Shown here: piece by piece, positions 1 to 9,014 of the stretch | Numbering within the stretch: the stretch's first letter is position 1 | Layout of the letters: each line of letters opens with the position of its first letter | Assembly: GCF_002176815.1 (NCBI RefSeq) | Contig: NZ_CP021648.1 | Location: 3,542,001-3,606,000, forward strand | Source of the DNA: Acidovorax sp. T1 | Lineage (GTDB): Bacteria > Pseudomonadota > Gammaproteobacteria > Burkholderiales > Burkholderiaceae_C | Length of the DNA: 64,000 nt | Reading direction: 5' to 3' | The notes under the pieces: generated by a model | What the model saw: the letters and a program-made list of their open reading frames with translations, nothing else | Told to the model about the DNA's origin: nothing | Databases searched by the model: none | Translations under genes and position numbers: made by a program

Positions 1-180
1 GCCGACCACGCCGGTCTTGCCCAGCCCCCGGTGGATGGGAATGCCCCATTCGGTGAGCTTTTGTGCCACCAGGTCAGCGGTGCGCACTTCTTCAAAGCAC
101 AGCTCGGGATGGGCGTGGATATCGCGGCGCACAACAGCAATACTGGCGGCCTGGGTGACGATGGAATCGATAACGTTCAT
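1..180 (-). CDS. M20-family amidohydrolase, N-terminal part (runs off the left edge)
   Basis: Sixty codons are visible from an ATG at 178-180 to the window edge. The start of the protein carries RRDIHAHPEL followed by FEEVRT, the N-terminal signature of M20D aminoacylase / hippurate-hydrolase peptidases. These cleave N-acyl amino acids with a two-metal centre; the H in HAHPEL lies in the region leading to the first metal ligands. The catalytic core is outside the window, so substrate cannot be judged. It shares strand with the ABC binding-protein gene at 330-1478, 150 bases away, which suggests but does not prove a peptide or amino-acid uptake context. Confidence 0.75.
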   Translation of the reverse strand, partial: MNVIDSIVTQAASIAVVRRDIHAHPELCFEEVRTADLVAQKLTEWGIPIHRGLGKTGVVG

Positions 181-329
181 GGTGTGCATCCTTACGATCT
201 GACAGTCTAGCCCGGTATCCCGAGGCCTGCAGCCCGAGCGATGGCACCCCTACGCCATGGTTTCTGTCCACGCCTTTGCACTGGCACGACGCCTCGGCTC
301 GGCGGGCGCGAAGCGCATCAATGGTTGCA

Positions 330-1478
330 TCAAGTTTTGACGCGCCCGTCGCCGGTCAACATGGACATTTCCACAAATTTCGAAGCCGCATGGCTGCTGG
401 CGCTGAACGACACAGGAAACCCGGAAATCACCTGCGAACCCAGGGATTCGAGGCCTGTGATGAAGCTATCGCGGGTGAGCTTGCCACCGGCCAGCGCCTG
501 GCGCAGGCCCTCGGTGAAAATGCGCGCCGCCAGAAAACCTTCCAGGCTGGAATAGTTGGCCTGCACCTTGTCGCCACCCTTCTTGATGGCCTCCAGAAAC
601 TCGCGCGTGATGGGGCGCGAGGGCTGGTAGGGCGAAGGCACCACCTGCGAGACCACCACGCCCGCTCCGTCCTTGCCCAGTTCGTCGGCCAGCGCCTGCG
701 TGCCCACAAACGATACGTTGTAGAAGGTGCCGCCAAAGCCCGCCTTGCGCGCAGCGCGCACAAATGCGGCACTGGCCGCATAGGCCGAGATCTGCACCAC
801 CGCGTCGGGCATGGCGGGCACCAGCTTATCCACGGCCGCCTGCACATCGGTCGAGTTGCGCTCCACCGTGGCCGTGGCCACCGGGGCCAGCTTGAGCCCG
901 GCGAGCGCCTTCGTCACCCCGTCCAGCCCCGCCTTGCCGTAGGCGTCGTTCTGGTAGAACACCGCGATCTTCTTGAGCCCCAGGTTGGTGAGCTGGCGCA
1001 CGATGAGCGCCGTTTCGTCGTAATACGAAGCGCGCACATGAAAAATCAGGCGGTTGAACGGCTGGCGCAGGGCCTCGGCACCGGTGAACGGCCCAAAAAA
1101 CGGCACACGTTCTTTGGTGAAGACGGGCAGGGCAGCCAGGCTGGTGGGGGTGCCGATGTAGCCAAACAGCGCGAACACGTCGTCGGCGATGAGCTTTCGG
1201 GTGTTCTCGGCGCAGCGGTCGGGCTCGTAGCCGTCGTCCATGGTGCGGATTTCCACCATGCGCTTGCCCACGCCGCCCTGGGCGTTGAGCCGGTCAAAAA
1301 AGAGCTTGGCGCCCTGATGGAACTGGATACCCAGCTGCGCAGCAGGGCCCGTGAAGGGCGCCGACTGCCCCAGCACGATACGGCCCTCGCCCTGCGCGCG
1401 TGCCAGATTGAATCCACCCAGCGCTGCCGCGCCCAGGCCCACGGAAAATTGTCTGCGCCCCAGTGCCGTTTGGTTCAT
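330..1478 (-). CDS. ABC transporter substrate-binding protein, branched-chain amino acid type
   Basis: 382 residues of the periplasmic binding protein family (Leu/Ile/Val-BP-like, Peripla_BP_6). The N terminus has a twin-arginine-like signal: GRRQF at residues 7-11, a hydrophobic stretch, then an AQ cleavage region near residue 28. The mature part begins with IVLGQSAPFTGPAAQ, typical of the family, and has GYIGTPTS and FYQNDAYGKAG further on. The open frame extends upstream, but this ATG is the one that places the signal peptide at the N terminus. No permease or ATPase genes flank it, so it is an orphan binding protein, common in Comamonadaceae. The ligand is unknown. It faces away from the molybdoenzyme gene at 1599. 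Confidence 0.85.
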   Translation of the reverse strand: MNQTALGRRQFSVGLGAAALGGFNLARAQGEGRIVLGQSAPFTGPAAQLGIQFHQGAKLFFDRLNAQGGVGKRMVEIRTMDDGYEPDRCAENTRKLIADDVFALFGYIGTPTSLAALPVFTKERVPFFGPFTGAEALRQPFNRLIFHVRASYYDETALIVRQLTNLGLKKIAVFYQNDAYGKAGLDGVTKALAGLKLAPVATATVERNSTDVQAAVDKLVPAMPDAVVQISAYAASAAFVRAARKAGFGGTFYNVSFVGTQALADELGKDGAGVVVSQVVPSPYQPSRPITREFLEAIKKGGDKVQANYSSLEGFLAARIFTEGLRQALAGGKLTRDSFITGLESLGSQVISGFPVSFSASSHAASKFVEMSMLTGDGRVKT

Positions 1479-1598
1479 GGTGAAATCTGTGCCCTTGTCA
1501 AAAAAAGAGGGCGATCCCTCTGTGCTGCCCTCTGGAAGAGATGCGTTGACTGCACACTGCTTCCATCCCTGTTTGCAGTCTAGCGACCAACCCAACGC

Positions 1599-3704
1599 AT
1601 GACCACATCTTCTGTCACAGAATTGCCACTGTCTGCACCGATGCAGGTGCGCGGGGCATGCCCGCACGACTGCCCCGACACCTGCGCCCTGCTCACCACG
1701 GTGGACAACGGCGTAGCCACCCGCGTGCAGGGCAACCCCGATCACCCGCACACCGATGGCGTGCTGTGCGCCAAGGTGTCGCGCTACACCGAGCGCAGCT
1801 ACCACCCCGAGCGCATCCTCACGCCACTCCGACGCACGGGGTCCAAGGGCAGCGGCCAGTTTGCACCCGTCTCCTGGGATGAAGCCCTGGCCGAGATTGC
1901 GCAGCGCCTTGCCACCATCGTGGCGCGCAACCCCGAGGCCATCCTGCCCTACAGCTACGCCGGCACCATGGGCATGGTGCAGGGCGAGAGCATGGACCGG
2001 CGGTTTTTTCACCGCCTGGGCGCATCGCAACTCGACCGCACCATCTGCGCATCGGCCGGCGCCGAAGCCCTGGTGCAGACGCTGGGCGGCAAGGTCGGCA
2101 TGCGGGTGGAGTTCTTCGCTGAATCACGGCTCATCCTGATCTGGGGCAGCAACGCGATTGGCAGCAACCTGCATTTCTGGCGCTACGCCCAGCAGGCCAA
2201 GCGCAATGGCGCCAGACTGGTGTGCATCGACCCTCGCAAGACGGAAACCGCCGACAAGTGCCATGAACACATAGCCCTGCGCCCCGGCACCGATGCCGCG
2301 CTGGCCCTGGCTCTGATGCACGAGCTGATCACCAACGACTGGCTGGATCACGACTACATCGCCCGCCACACACTGGGCTGGGAGGCGCTGCGCGAACGCG
2401 CCCTGCAATGGCCGCCCGAACGCGCTGCCGAGGTGTGCGGCGTTCCGGTGGAGCAGATCCGCCAGCTGGCCCACGACTACGGCACCACAAAGCCCGCCGC
2501 CATCCGACTGAACTACGGCATGCAGCGCGTGCGCGGCGGCGGCAACGCCGTGCGCGCCGTGGCCTGCCTGCCCGCGCTGACGGGCGCCTGGCGTCACCGC
2601 GCGGGCGGCATGCTGCTGTCGAGCTCGGGCCAGTTCCCGGCCCAGCGCGCCGTGCTGCAGCGGCCCGACCTGGTGCCCGCCGGGGTGCCGCGCACCATCA
2701 ACATGTCCACCATCGGCGACGACCTGCTGCGCGAAGCCTCGCCCCACTTTGGTCCCCGCATCGAGGCACTGGTGGTGTACAACAGCAACCCCGTGGCCGT
2801 GGCGCCGGATTCCAGCAAGGTGGTGCAGGGCTTTGCGCGCGAAGACCTGTTCACCGTGGTGCTGGAACACTTTCGCACAGACACGGCCGACTACGCTGAC
2901 TACATCCTGCCCGCCACCACGCAGCTGGAGCACTGGGATGTGCACCTGGCCTACGGCCACACCGACGTGATGCTCAACCGCCCCGCCATCGCCCCCGTGG
3001 GCGAGGCCCGCAGCAACGCCCAGATCTTCCGCGACCTGGCCGCCCGCATGGGCCTGACCGACCCCTGCTTTGCCGACAGCGACGAAGCCCTGTGCCGCCA
3101 GGCTTTTGGCAGCGGCGTGGACTACGCGCTGCTCGAATCCCAGGGCTTTGCCACGCTGGCTTTGCCCGATGCGCCGTTTGCCGAGGGCCACTTCCCCACA
3201 CCTTCCGGCCGCTGCGAGTTCTACAGCGCCCGCCTGGCCGCGCAGGGCCTGGACGGCCTGCCCGACCATGTACCCAACCACGAGCTGCAGGGCACCGACG
3301 CCCGCTACCCGCTGGCGATGATTTCGCCGCCTGCGCGCAACTTTTTGAATTCGACCTTCGTCAACGTCAAAAGCCTGCGCGACATCGAAGGCCGCCCGGT
3401 GCTGGAGATCCACCCCGACGACGCCGAGGCGCGCGGCATTGCCGACGGCAGCACCGTGCGCGTGTTCAACGACCGGGGCAGCTACGAGTGCCATGCGGTG
3501 GTGTCCCCCCGTGCGCGCCCTGGCGTGGTCAACGGCCTGGGTATCTGGTGGCGCAAGCTGGGGCTGAACGGCACCAACGTGAACGAGGTCACCAGCCAGG
3601 CCCTCACGGACCTGGGCCGCGCACCCACGTTTTACGACTGCCTGGTGGAGGTGGAGACCTGCACCCACCCAGAGGCGGCGGTCACCCCGCAAGCAGCTGG
3701 ATAA
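1599..3704 (+). CDS. Molybdopterin oxidoreductase of the formate dehydrogenase / BisC superfamily
   Basis: 701 residues. An N-terminal 4Fe-4S motif is complete: C21-x3-C25-x3-C29-x27-C57. The Mo-bisMGD catalytic region follows (SWDEAL near 90; RRFFHRLGA near 130 with a downstream cysteine that is a candidate Mo ligand). The C-terminal molydopterin-binding domain begins near ISPPARNFLNSTF and includes HPDDAEARGI. No twin-arginine signal is visible, so a cytoplasmic enzyme is likely. No partner Fe-S or membrane subunit lies beside it. The family holds assimilatory nitrate reductases, formate dehydrogenases and S/N-oxide reductases; the sequence seen here does not decide between them. Confidence 0.85.
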   Translation: MTTSSVTELPLSAPMQVRGACPHDCPDTCALLTTVDNGVATRVQGNPDHPHTDGVLCAKVSRYTERSYHPERILTPLRRTGSKGSGQFAPVSWDEALAEIAQRLATIVARNPEAILPYSYAGTMGMVQGESMDRRFFHRLGASQLDRTICASAGAEALVQTLGGKVGMRVEFFAESRLILIWGSNAIGSNLHFWRYAQQAKRNGARLVCIDPRKTETADKCHEHIALRPGTDAALALALMHELITNDWLDHDYIARHTLGWEALRERALQWPPERAAEVCGVPVEQIRQLAHDYGTTKPAAIRLNYGMQRVRGGGNAVRAVACLPALTGAWRHRAGGMLLSSSGQFPAQRAVLQRPDLVPAGVPRTINMSTIGDDLLREASPHFGPRIEALVVYNSNPVAVAPDSSKVVQGFAREDLFTVVLEHFRTDTADYADYILPATTQLEHWDVHLAYGHTDVMLNRPAIAPVGEARSNAQIFRDLAARMGLTDPCFADSDEALCRQAFGSGVDYALLESQGFATLALPDAPFAEGHFPTPSGRCEFYSARLAAQGLDGLPDHVPNHELQGTDARYPLAMISPPARNFLNSTFVNVKSLRDIEGRPVLEIHPDDAEARGIADGSTVRVFNDRGSYECHAVVSPRARPGVVNGLGIWWRKLGLNGTNVNEVTSQALTDLGRAPTFYDCLVEVETCTHPEAAVTPQAAG

Positions 3705-3743
3705 AGCGGCCAATTGAGGCGCCAGGACCGCCCAGACATCGCG

Positions 3744-3783
3744 TCAAAAACAATAGCTGCTAGCGCTTTCTGGATAAGCGCTA
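3744..3783. repeat. Dispersed palindromic intergenic repeat, left part (split by IS630)
   Basis: The left part reads through AATAGCTGCTAGCGCTT, a short spacer and AAGCGC; after the insertion sequence the element resumes at 4948-4969 with TAGCAGCCATTTTCATTCAAA. Without the insertion this gives a 50-60 bp interrupted palindrome built on GCTGCTAGCGCTT and its complement. Related copies lie at 10593, 34798, 36461, 37236 and 39169, all between chromosomal genes. Confidence 0.7.
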
Positions 3784-4917
3784 GTGTAGTGTTGCATTCT
3801 GTTTGGAACTTAATCGGCTATTGGCGCGGATGACCTTTTGCAGGATGTCGCGAGCGTTCTTGGTCCAGATGAACGGCTTGGGGTTGGTGTTGTGATGCGC
3901 GATGTACTCATCGATGGCCGAGACGAGTTCGGGCACGCTGGTGAACACCCCGCGGCGTAGCCGGTTCTCGGAGATGTCGCGAAAGAAGCGCTCGACCATG
4001 TTCAGCCACGATGCCGAGGTTGGCGTGAAGTGCATGTTGAATCTGGGGTGCTTGGCCAGCCACTCCTGCACAGCTGGATGCTTGTGCGTGGCGTAGTTGT
4101 CGGCGATCAGATGCAGCGTCTTGTCCTTGGGCGTCTCCCGATTGATTTGACGCAGGAACTTCAGCCACTCGATGTGGGTGTGGCGCTGCTGGCACTGGCC
4201 GATGACCTGACCGTTGAGCACGTTGAGCGCAGCGAACAAGGTGGTTGTGCCGTTGCGCTTGTAGTCGTGCGTCATGGTGGCCGCGCGCCCCTTCTTGAGC
4301 GGCAGCCCGGGCTGCGTTCGGTCCAGCGCCTGCACCTGGCTCTTTTCGTCGCAGCACAGCACCAGCGCATGCTCGGGCGGCGACATGTAAAGCCCCACGA
4401 TGTCTTCGAGCTTTTGCACGAACTGCGGATCGCGCGAGACCTTGAAGCCGCGCACGATGTGAGGCTTGAGACCGTGGGCCTGCCAATGGCGCATCACGGT
4501 GCTGGCGCTGACGCCCAACTCAGCGGCCATCGTGCGCGTGCTCCAGTGCGTGGCCGCCTCGGGCTTGGTCTGTGTGGTTAGCTTCACAAGCTTGGCCACA
4601 TCCACCTTCACCGGCGGTGCGCCGCGCGGCAAGTCGCGCTCGATACCTTGCAGCCCCAATTGCAGGTAGCGTTCACGCCAGCGCGCCACCTGCACGCGCC
4701 CAATGCCAAGCTGCTCGGCAATATCCTTGTTTTGCAGCCCCTGCGCGGCCAGCAGCACGATCTGGGCGCGCTGGGCCAATCTGACGCTGGTGCGCTTGGA
4801 GCGCGCCAGCCGGCTCAGCTCGCTTTCCTCTTCATCCGTCAACACAATCGTCGGGGCAACTCGCAATTTTTCACTCCAATGCAAACCGTAGTAGAGCATT
4901 GGAGCGTGGTTGCTCAA
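3781..4917 (-). CDS. IS630-family transposase
   Basis: 378 residues, full length for the family. The N-terminal third is a helix-turn-helix region (NKDIAEQLGIGRVQVARWRERY near residues 60-80, with a second HTH-like block ELGVSASTVMRHW). The DDE nuclease follows: first D in CCDEKSQVQ, second D in LIADNYATHKHP, glutamate in SWLNMVERFF. The TAG stop uses the base flanking the IS end plus the duplicated TA, so the reading frame ends at the element boundary. No frameshift is seen, so the copy looks active. Confidence 0.93.
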   Translation of the reverse strand: MSNHAPMLYYGLHWSEKLRVAPTIVLTDEEESELSRLARSKRTSVRLAQRAQIVLLAAQGLQNKDIAEQLGIGRVQVARWRERYLQLGLQGIERDLPRGAPPVKVDVAKLVKLTTQTKPEAATHWSTRTMAAELGVSASTVMRHWQAHGLKPHIVRGFKVSRDPQFVQKLEDIVGLYMSPPEHALVLCCDEKSQVQALDRTQPGLPLKKGRAATMTHDYKRNGTTTLFAALNVLNGQVIGQCQQRHTHIEWLKFLRQINRETPKDKTLHLIADNYATHKHPAVQEWLAKHPRFNMHFTPTSASWLNMVERFFRDISENRLRRGVFTSVPELVSAIDEYIAHHNTNPKPFIWTKNARDILQKVIRANSRLSSKQNATLH

Positions 4918-4947
4918 TTAAGTTTCATTAAGAATCAAACACTACAC
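3784..4947. mobile_element. IS630-family insertion sequence, complete
   Basis: Ends are perfect inverted repeats GTGTAGTGTT (3784-3793) and AACACTACAC (4938-4947). Each is flanked by TA (3782-3783 and 4948-4949), the target dinucleotide this family duplicates. One intact transposase gene fills it. The stop codon of that gene lies in the left TA/flank. The element interrupts a dispersed intergenic repeat whose two halves can be rejoined across the TA. Confidence 0.92.
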
Positions 4948-5000
4948 TAGCAGCCATTTTCATTCAAATTTTCGCCACCCACGTCTGGCGACTGCTGACG

Positions 5001-5114
5001 TCAGCCCAGCGTCTTCAGAAACGGAACCACCTCCGTCAACCCCACGGCGGCTTCCTTGGTGTTGGTGAAGCCGGTCACGTTGTTGCCCTTGACCACCGAT
5101 TGGCCATCCTTGTG
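5001..5114 (-). pseudogene. C-terminal remnant of a DJ-1/PfpI-family protein
   Basis: Read on the minus strand, the segment encodes HKDGQSVVKG, then NNVTGFTNTKEAAVGLTEVV and PFLKTLG before a TGA at 5001-5003. VTGFTN-x-EEAAVGLT-x-VVPFL is the characteristic C-terminal strand-helix of DJ-1/PfpI/HchA-like proteins. No start codon, nucleophile elbow or N-terminal part exists; similarity stops just after the yqhD stop codon at 5125. It is a broken gene fused by deletion to the yqhD downstream region, next to the IS630 element. Confidence 0.6.
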
Positions 5115-5124
5115 TTCCGGCGGT

Positions 5125-6288
5125 TTACAGCGCCGCTTCGAGGATGCGCCGGCTCACGGCCGGCGTCACCTCGCGCTGTTCGCCAAGTTGCACCATGCCG
5201 TGCGCTTCGAGCTGCGCCACCACGGTGTCGATGGTGTCCGCGCCCAGGCCGTAGCCCGACAGGCGCGTGGCGACGCCCATGCTTTCAAAGAAGTCGCGGG
5301 TGCGCGCGATGGCGGCGGTGATGCGTTCGTCCTCGGTTCCGGTGGTGATGCCCCACACCCGCTCGCCGTATTGCAGCAACTTGGCGCGCTTGGGGCCCCG
5401 GCGCTCGTGCAGCAGCGCAGGCAGCACGATGGCCAGCGTGCGTGCGTGGTCGATGTTGTGCAGCGCCGTCAGCTCATGGCCGATCATGTGCGTGGCCCAG
5501 TCTTGCGGCACACCGGCGCCAATCAGCCCGTTGAGCGCCATGGTGGCCGCCCACATCAGGTTGGCGCGGTCGTCGTACACGGGCTCGGGCGCGGCCAGCA
5601 GGCGCGGGCCGACTTCGATCAGCGTCTGCAAAATGCCTTCGGCAAAGCGGTCCTGCAACGGGGCGTTGACGGGGTAAGTCAGGTATTGCTCGACCGTGTG
5701 CACGAAGGCATCGACCACGCCGTTGGCCAGCTGCTGGGGCGGCAGCGTGTAGGTCTTGGTGGGGTCGAGCACCGAGAACCGGGGGAAGCTGTGCACACTG
5801 CTGAAGGCCAGCTTGGCGCCCTTGCCGCGGTGCGTGATGACGCCGCCGTTGTTCATTTCCGAGCCCGTGGCGGGCAGGGTAAGCACCGCGCCAAACGGCA
5901 CGACCTGCGTGATGTTGCGGCCGCGCTTTTCGAGGATGGCCCAGGCGTCGTCGCCTTCAAAGTGCACGGCGGCGGCGATGAACTTCACCGCGTCGATCAC
6001 CGAGCCACCGCCCACGGCGAGCAAAAAGTCGAACCCGCCTGCGCGGATCTGCGCCACGGCTTTCATCGAGGTCTCGTAGCTCGGGTTGGGCTCGATACCG
6101 CTGAAGGTGGCGTGCTGGCGCTCGCCCAGCGCGGCGCGCACCTCGGCCAGCGTGCCGGTTTTTTCGGCGCTGGCGCCGCCGATCAGGATCAGCACCTTGG
6201 CTGCGGCGGGAACCAGCTTGGCCAGGTCGGCCACGCGGCCCTTGCCGAAAACGATGTGGGTGGGGTTGTGGAAGTCGAAATTCAGCAT
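5125..6288 (-). CDS. yqhD: NADPH-dependent aldehyde reductase / iron-type alcohol dehydrogenase YqhD
   Basis: 387 residues, the same length as E. coli YqhD and alignable end to end from memory (NFDFHNPTHIVFGKG at the start, VSRRILEAAL at the end). The dinucleotide site GGGSVIDAVKF and the metal ligands in VVDAFVHTVEQY and GHELTALHNIDHARTLA are intact. YqhD enzymes reduce short aldehydes with NADPH and take part in detoxification of lipid-peroxidation and glyoxal-type aldehydes. In the family a DJ-1-like glyoxalase would be a plausible partner, and a broken DJ-1-type gene lies directly downstream. The start is the first ATG of the frame. Confidence 0.93.
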   Translation of the reverse strand: MLNFDFHNPTHIVFGKGRVADLAKLVPAAAKVLILIGGASAEKTGTLAEVRAALGERQHATFSGIEPNPSYETSMKAVAQIRAGGFDFLLAVGGGSVIDAVKFIAAAVHFEGDDAWAILEKRGRNITQVVPFGAVLTLPATGSEMNNGGVITHRGKGAKLAFSSVHSFPRFSVLDPTKTYTLPPQQLANGVVDAFVHTVEQYLTYPVNAPLQDRFAEGILQTLIEVGPRLLAAPEPVYDDRANLMWAATMALNGLIGAGVPQDWATHMIGHELTALHNIDHARTLAIVLPALLHERRGPKRAKLLQYGERVWGITTGTEDERITAAIARTRDFFESMGVATRLSGYGLGADTIDTVVAQLEAHGMVQLGEQREVTPAVSRRILEAAL

Positions 6289-6398
6289 GGCGATGTGTGG
6301 GGTAGTGGGCGGAACAGCGTTGGATCAGCCGACAGGCGCGTAAAAAGCCCGTCGTGCGGGTGGTTCATTGTCCGCGTGATCGCGCGTGCCAGCCTCAT

Positions 6399-7433
6399 TT
6401 ATTCACCCTTCGCCACCACCGATGCGTCCGCAGGCGATGCGATGGCCTGGTCGATGGCGCCGAAGATGCTGGCGCCGTCCGGGCCCTTGGCCTCGATGCG
6501 GATGGTGTCGCCAAACTGCATGAACTCGGTGCTGGGCTTGCCGTCCTGGATGGTTTCGATGCAGCGCTTTTCGGCGATGCAGCTGTAGCCCTTGGGCCAT
6601 TCCATGCGGCCGTTCTGCTCCACGCCCTGGTTGCTGACGGTGCCGCTGCCCACGATGGAGCCGGCGCGCACGTTGCGCGTCTTGGCCACATGGGCGATGA
6701 GCTGGCCGAAGTGGAAGGTCATCTCCGGGCCGGCATCGCACATGCCCACCTTGCGGCCGTTCCAGGTGGATTGCACCACCAGGTTCAGGCGGCCATGGCT
6801 CCAGGCGTCGCCCAGCTCATCGAGCGTCACGGCCACGGGGCTGAAGGCGGTGGCGGGTTTGCTCTGAAAAAAGCCGAAGCCCTTGGCCAGTTCAGCCGGG
6901 ATGAGGTGGCGCAGGCTCACGTCGTTGGCCAGCATGACGAGGCGGATGCCGTCGAGCGCCTGCTCGGGGCTGGCGCCCATCTTCACGTCGCCGGTGATGA
7001 CGGCGATCTCGGCCTCGAAGTCGATGCCCATGGCCTCGCTGGGCACCACCACGTCGTCGCAGGGGCCGATGAAGTCGTCGCTGCCGCCCTGGTACATCAG
7101 CGGGTCGGTGTAAAAACTCGCCGGCACTTCGGCGTTGCGCGCTTTTCGCACCAGTTCAACATGGTTGATGTACGCCGAGCCATCGGCCCACTGGTAGGCC
7201 CGGGGCAGCGGCGCCATGCACTGCTGCGGATCAAAGGGAAAAGCGTGGCGTGCGCGGCCGGCGTTGAGTTGGTCGTACAGGTCCTGCAGCTGGGGCGAGA
7301 GGAAGTTCCAGTCGTCCAGCACTTGCTGGAGCTTGCTGGCAATGCCGGTCGCATAATGGGCCGTGGCCAGGTCGCGGGAGACAACAAGCAGTTGGCCGTC
7401 GCGCGAACCGTCTTTATAGGTGGCAAGTTTCAT
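6399..7433 (-). CDS. Fumarylacetoacetate hydrolase family protein
   Basis: 344 residues. MKLATYKDGSRDGQLLVVS at the start and the metal-binding motif GIDFEAEIAVITGD (about residues 145-158) with GSGTVSNQG and CIAEKR downstream define the FAH fold used for C-C hydrolysis or decarboxylation of beta-diketo acids. The long N-terminal domain (about 100 residues before the core) resembles true fumarylacetoacetases and related aromatic-degradation hydrolases. It follows yqhD's 5' side on the same strand with a 110-base gap. It is divergent from the DUF3108 gene at 7534. Substrate not determinable from the sequence. Confidence 0.85.
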   Translation of the reverse strand: MKLATYKDGSRDGQLLVVSRDLATAHYATGIASKLQQVLDDWNFLSPQLQDLYDQLNAGRARHAFPFDPQQCMAPLPRAYQWADGSAYINHVELVRKARNAEVPASFYTDPLMYQGGSDDFIGPCDDVVVPSEAMGIDFEAEIAVITGDVKMGASPEQALDGIRLVMLANDVSLRHLIPAELAKGFGFFQSKPATAFSPVAVTLDELGDAWSHGRLNLVVQSTWNGRKVGMCDAGPEMTFHFGQLIAHVAKTRNVRAGSIVGSGTVSNQGVEQNGRMEWPKGYSCIAEKRCIETIQDGKPSTEFMQFGDTIRIEAKGPDGASIFGAIDQAIASPADASVVAKGE

Positions 7434-7533
7434 GGGGGCAGGGATTTTTGTCTTGGGTGGAAATGGTGCGCACCGTGCGCCCACTGCGCTGGGTAAATCT
7501 GGTTGAACTTAAAACTCGCGAACTTTAGTGCAC

Positions 7534-8835
7534 ATGGATAAAAAACGGGCAGGATCCCCGTTGGTGGACGGCGGTATTGCGCGGCCGGACGGGCTGGCTC
7601 GCGCTCGCTGGCCACTGCTGGCCCTGACCGCCATGGTGCTGGCACTGCACTGGCTGGTGCTGCAAGGGATACCCATGGCCTGGGACGGCCACCCGTCCAC
7701 GGCCCCCGCAGCACAGGTTTTCAGCACGCGCAGCATTGCCCCTGCCCCGCCGCCACCACCGGCAGCGGCAGTGGCGCCCCCAACCCCCCCCGCGCCCCCG
7801 CGCCCCCAAGTCGCGCGCAAGAAACCCGCTGCGGCCCCGGCGTCGCAAACTGCAGCCCAGGCAGCCCATACGCCTCCGCCCGCAGAGCCGCCGGCAGCAC
7901 CGACCGCAGGGGTTGCCGATCCCGAGGCACCCACCCCAGCCGTCCCAGCCACCCCGGCGGCGGAGGCTTCGGAGACAGCCCCTCCGGCACCACCCGAAAC
8001 CACCGAATCCACAGTCGCCACGGAGACAGCCGAGGTGGCTGCTGCTGCCCCACAGCCCCACGCCAGCGAGGCGACACCGCCATCGTCCAGCCCCGAAAGC
8101 CCCGCCACGGCGCCCGACAACGACATGGGTGCGGGCGTGGACATCCGCCCCCCCGGGGGGGCTGCGGGCCCTGCGGCCAGCACGGCAGCGCCGGCAGTGC
8201 GCCTGCCCGCGCCGGTGCGGCTGGCGTTTGACGTGAGCGGGCAGGCGAAAAAGTTCAACTACAGCGCCAACGCCGAACTGCTGTGGCAGCACGACGGCAG
8301 CCGCTATGAAGCGCGGCAGGAGATCAGCGCCTTTTTGGTGGGCAGCCGCTCCCAGAGCAGCGTGGGCCAGATCACCGCGCAGGGGCTGCAGCCCGAGCGC
8401 TTTGCCGACCGCTCGCGCAGCGAGCGGGCCGCGCACTTTGACCACGCCCAGGGCCGCGTCACCTTCAGCGCCAACACCCCGCCGGCAGCGGCCGGGCCTG
8501 GCGCGCAAGACCGCCTGAGCGTGTTCATCCAGCTCGGCGCGATGCTGGCGGCCGACCCTGGGCGGTTTGTGCCGGGCACCCAGGTCACGCTGACCACCGT
8601 CAGCGCCCGCAGCGCCGACCGCTGGACCTTCTCGATCGAAGGGCAAGAAAACCTGGACCTGCCCGCAGGCCCCCTGCTTGCCTGGAAACTGCAGCGCCTG
8701 CCGCGCCGCGACTACGACCAGAAAGCCGAACTGTGGCTGGCCCCCGAACTGGGCTACATGCCCGTGCGCATCCGCCTGACCCAGGCCAACGGTGACTTTG
8801 CCGACCTGCGCCTGCGCAGCAGCAGCCCGCCCTGA
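7534..8835 (+). CDS. DUF3108 domain protein with a proline/alanine-rich linker
   Basis: 433 residues from the ATG; a GTG two codons upstream is possible. Residues about 23-43 (WPLLALTAMVLALHWLVL) form a membrane anchor. Residues about 65-220 are almost entirely P, A, T and E, a TonB-like spacer. The C-terminal 200 residues hold the DUF3108 fold (LAFDVSGQAKKFNYSANAEL; WLAPELGYMPVRIRL near the end). This points to an inner-membrane protein with a periplasmic domain on a flexible stalk. DUF3108 is thought to be envelope related but has no fixed function. The 5' end is divergent from the FAH gene, with a 100-base shared promoter region. Confidence 0.8.
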   Translation: MDKKRAGSPLVDGGIARPDGLARARWPLLALTAMVLALHWLVLQGIPMAWDGHPSTAPAAQVFSTRSIAPAPPPPPAAAVAPPTPPAPPRPQVARKKPAAAPASQTAAQAAHTPPPAEPPAAPTAGVADPEAPTPAVPATPAAEASETAPPAPPETTESTVATETAEVAAAAPQPHASEATPPSSSPESPATAPDNDMGAGVDIRPPGGAAGPAASTAAPAVRLPAPVRLAFDVSGQAKKFNYSANAELLWQHDGSRYEARQEISAFLVGSRSQSSVGQITAQGLQPERFADRSRSERAAHFDHAQGRVTFSANTPPAAAGPGAQDRLSVFIQLGAMLAADPGRFVPGTQVTLTTVSARSADRWTFSIEGQENLDLPAGPLLAWKLQRLPRRDYDQKAELWLAPELGYMPVRIRLTQANGDFADLRLRSSSPP

Positions 8836-9014
8836 TCACCCGAGGGCGGCATTCCAGTGTTGCTTGCGTGCGCCATAACGGCGAAAAGCCCGCGCCAACC
8901 CAAAACAGGCCCTTTTTCGTGAAATACTGCAAAGCATCAGGTGCCAGGAAGCTGTGGGACTTGAACTCTGGCCACCCGCTGTCATCTGATTCACATATCG
9001 ACTGGGGGAACACC

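Noticed and set aside
2124-3713. 529-residue open frame opposite the molybdopterin oxidoreductase
   Set aside because: Antisense shadow, glycine/histidine/valine-rich.
5056-6588. 510-residue open frame on the plus strand opposite yqhD
   Set aside because: Histidine/arginine/glycine-rich shadow of the GC-rich yqhD coding strand; no family similarity.
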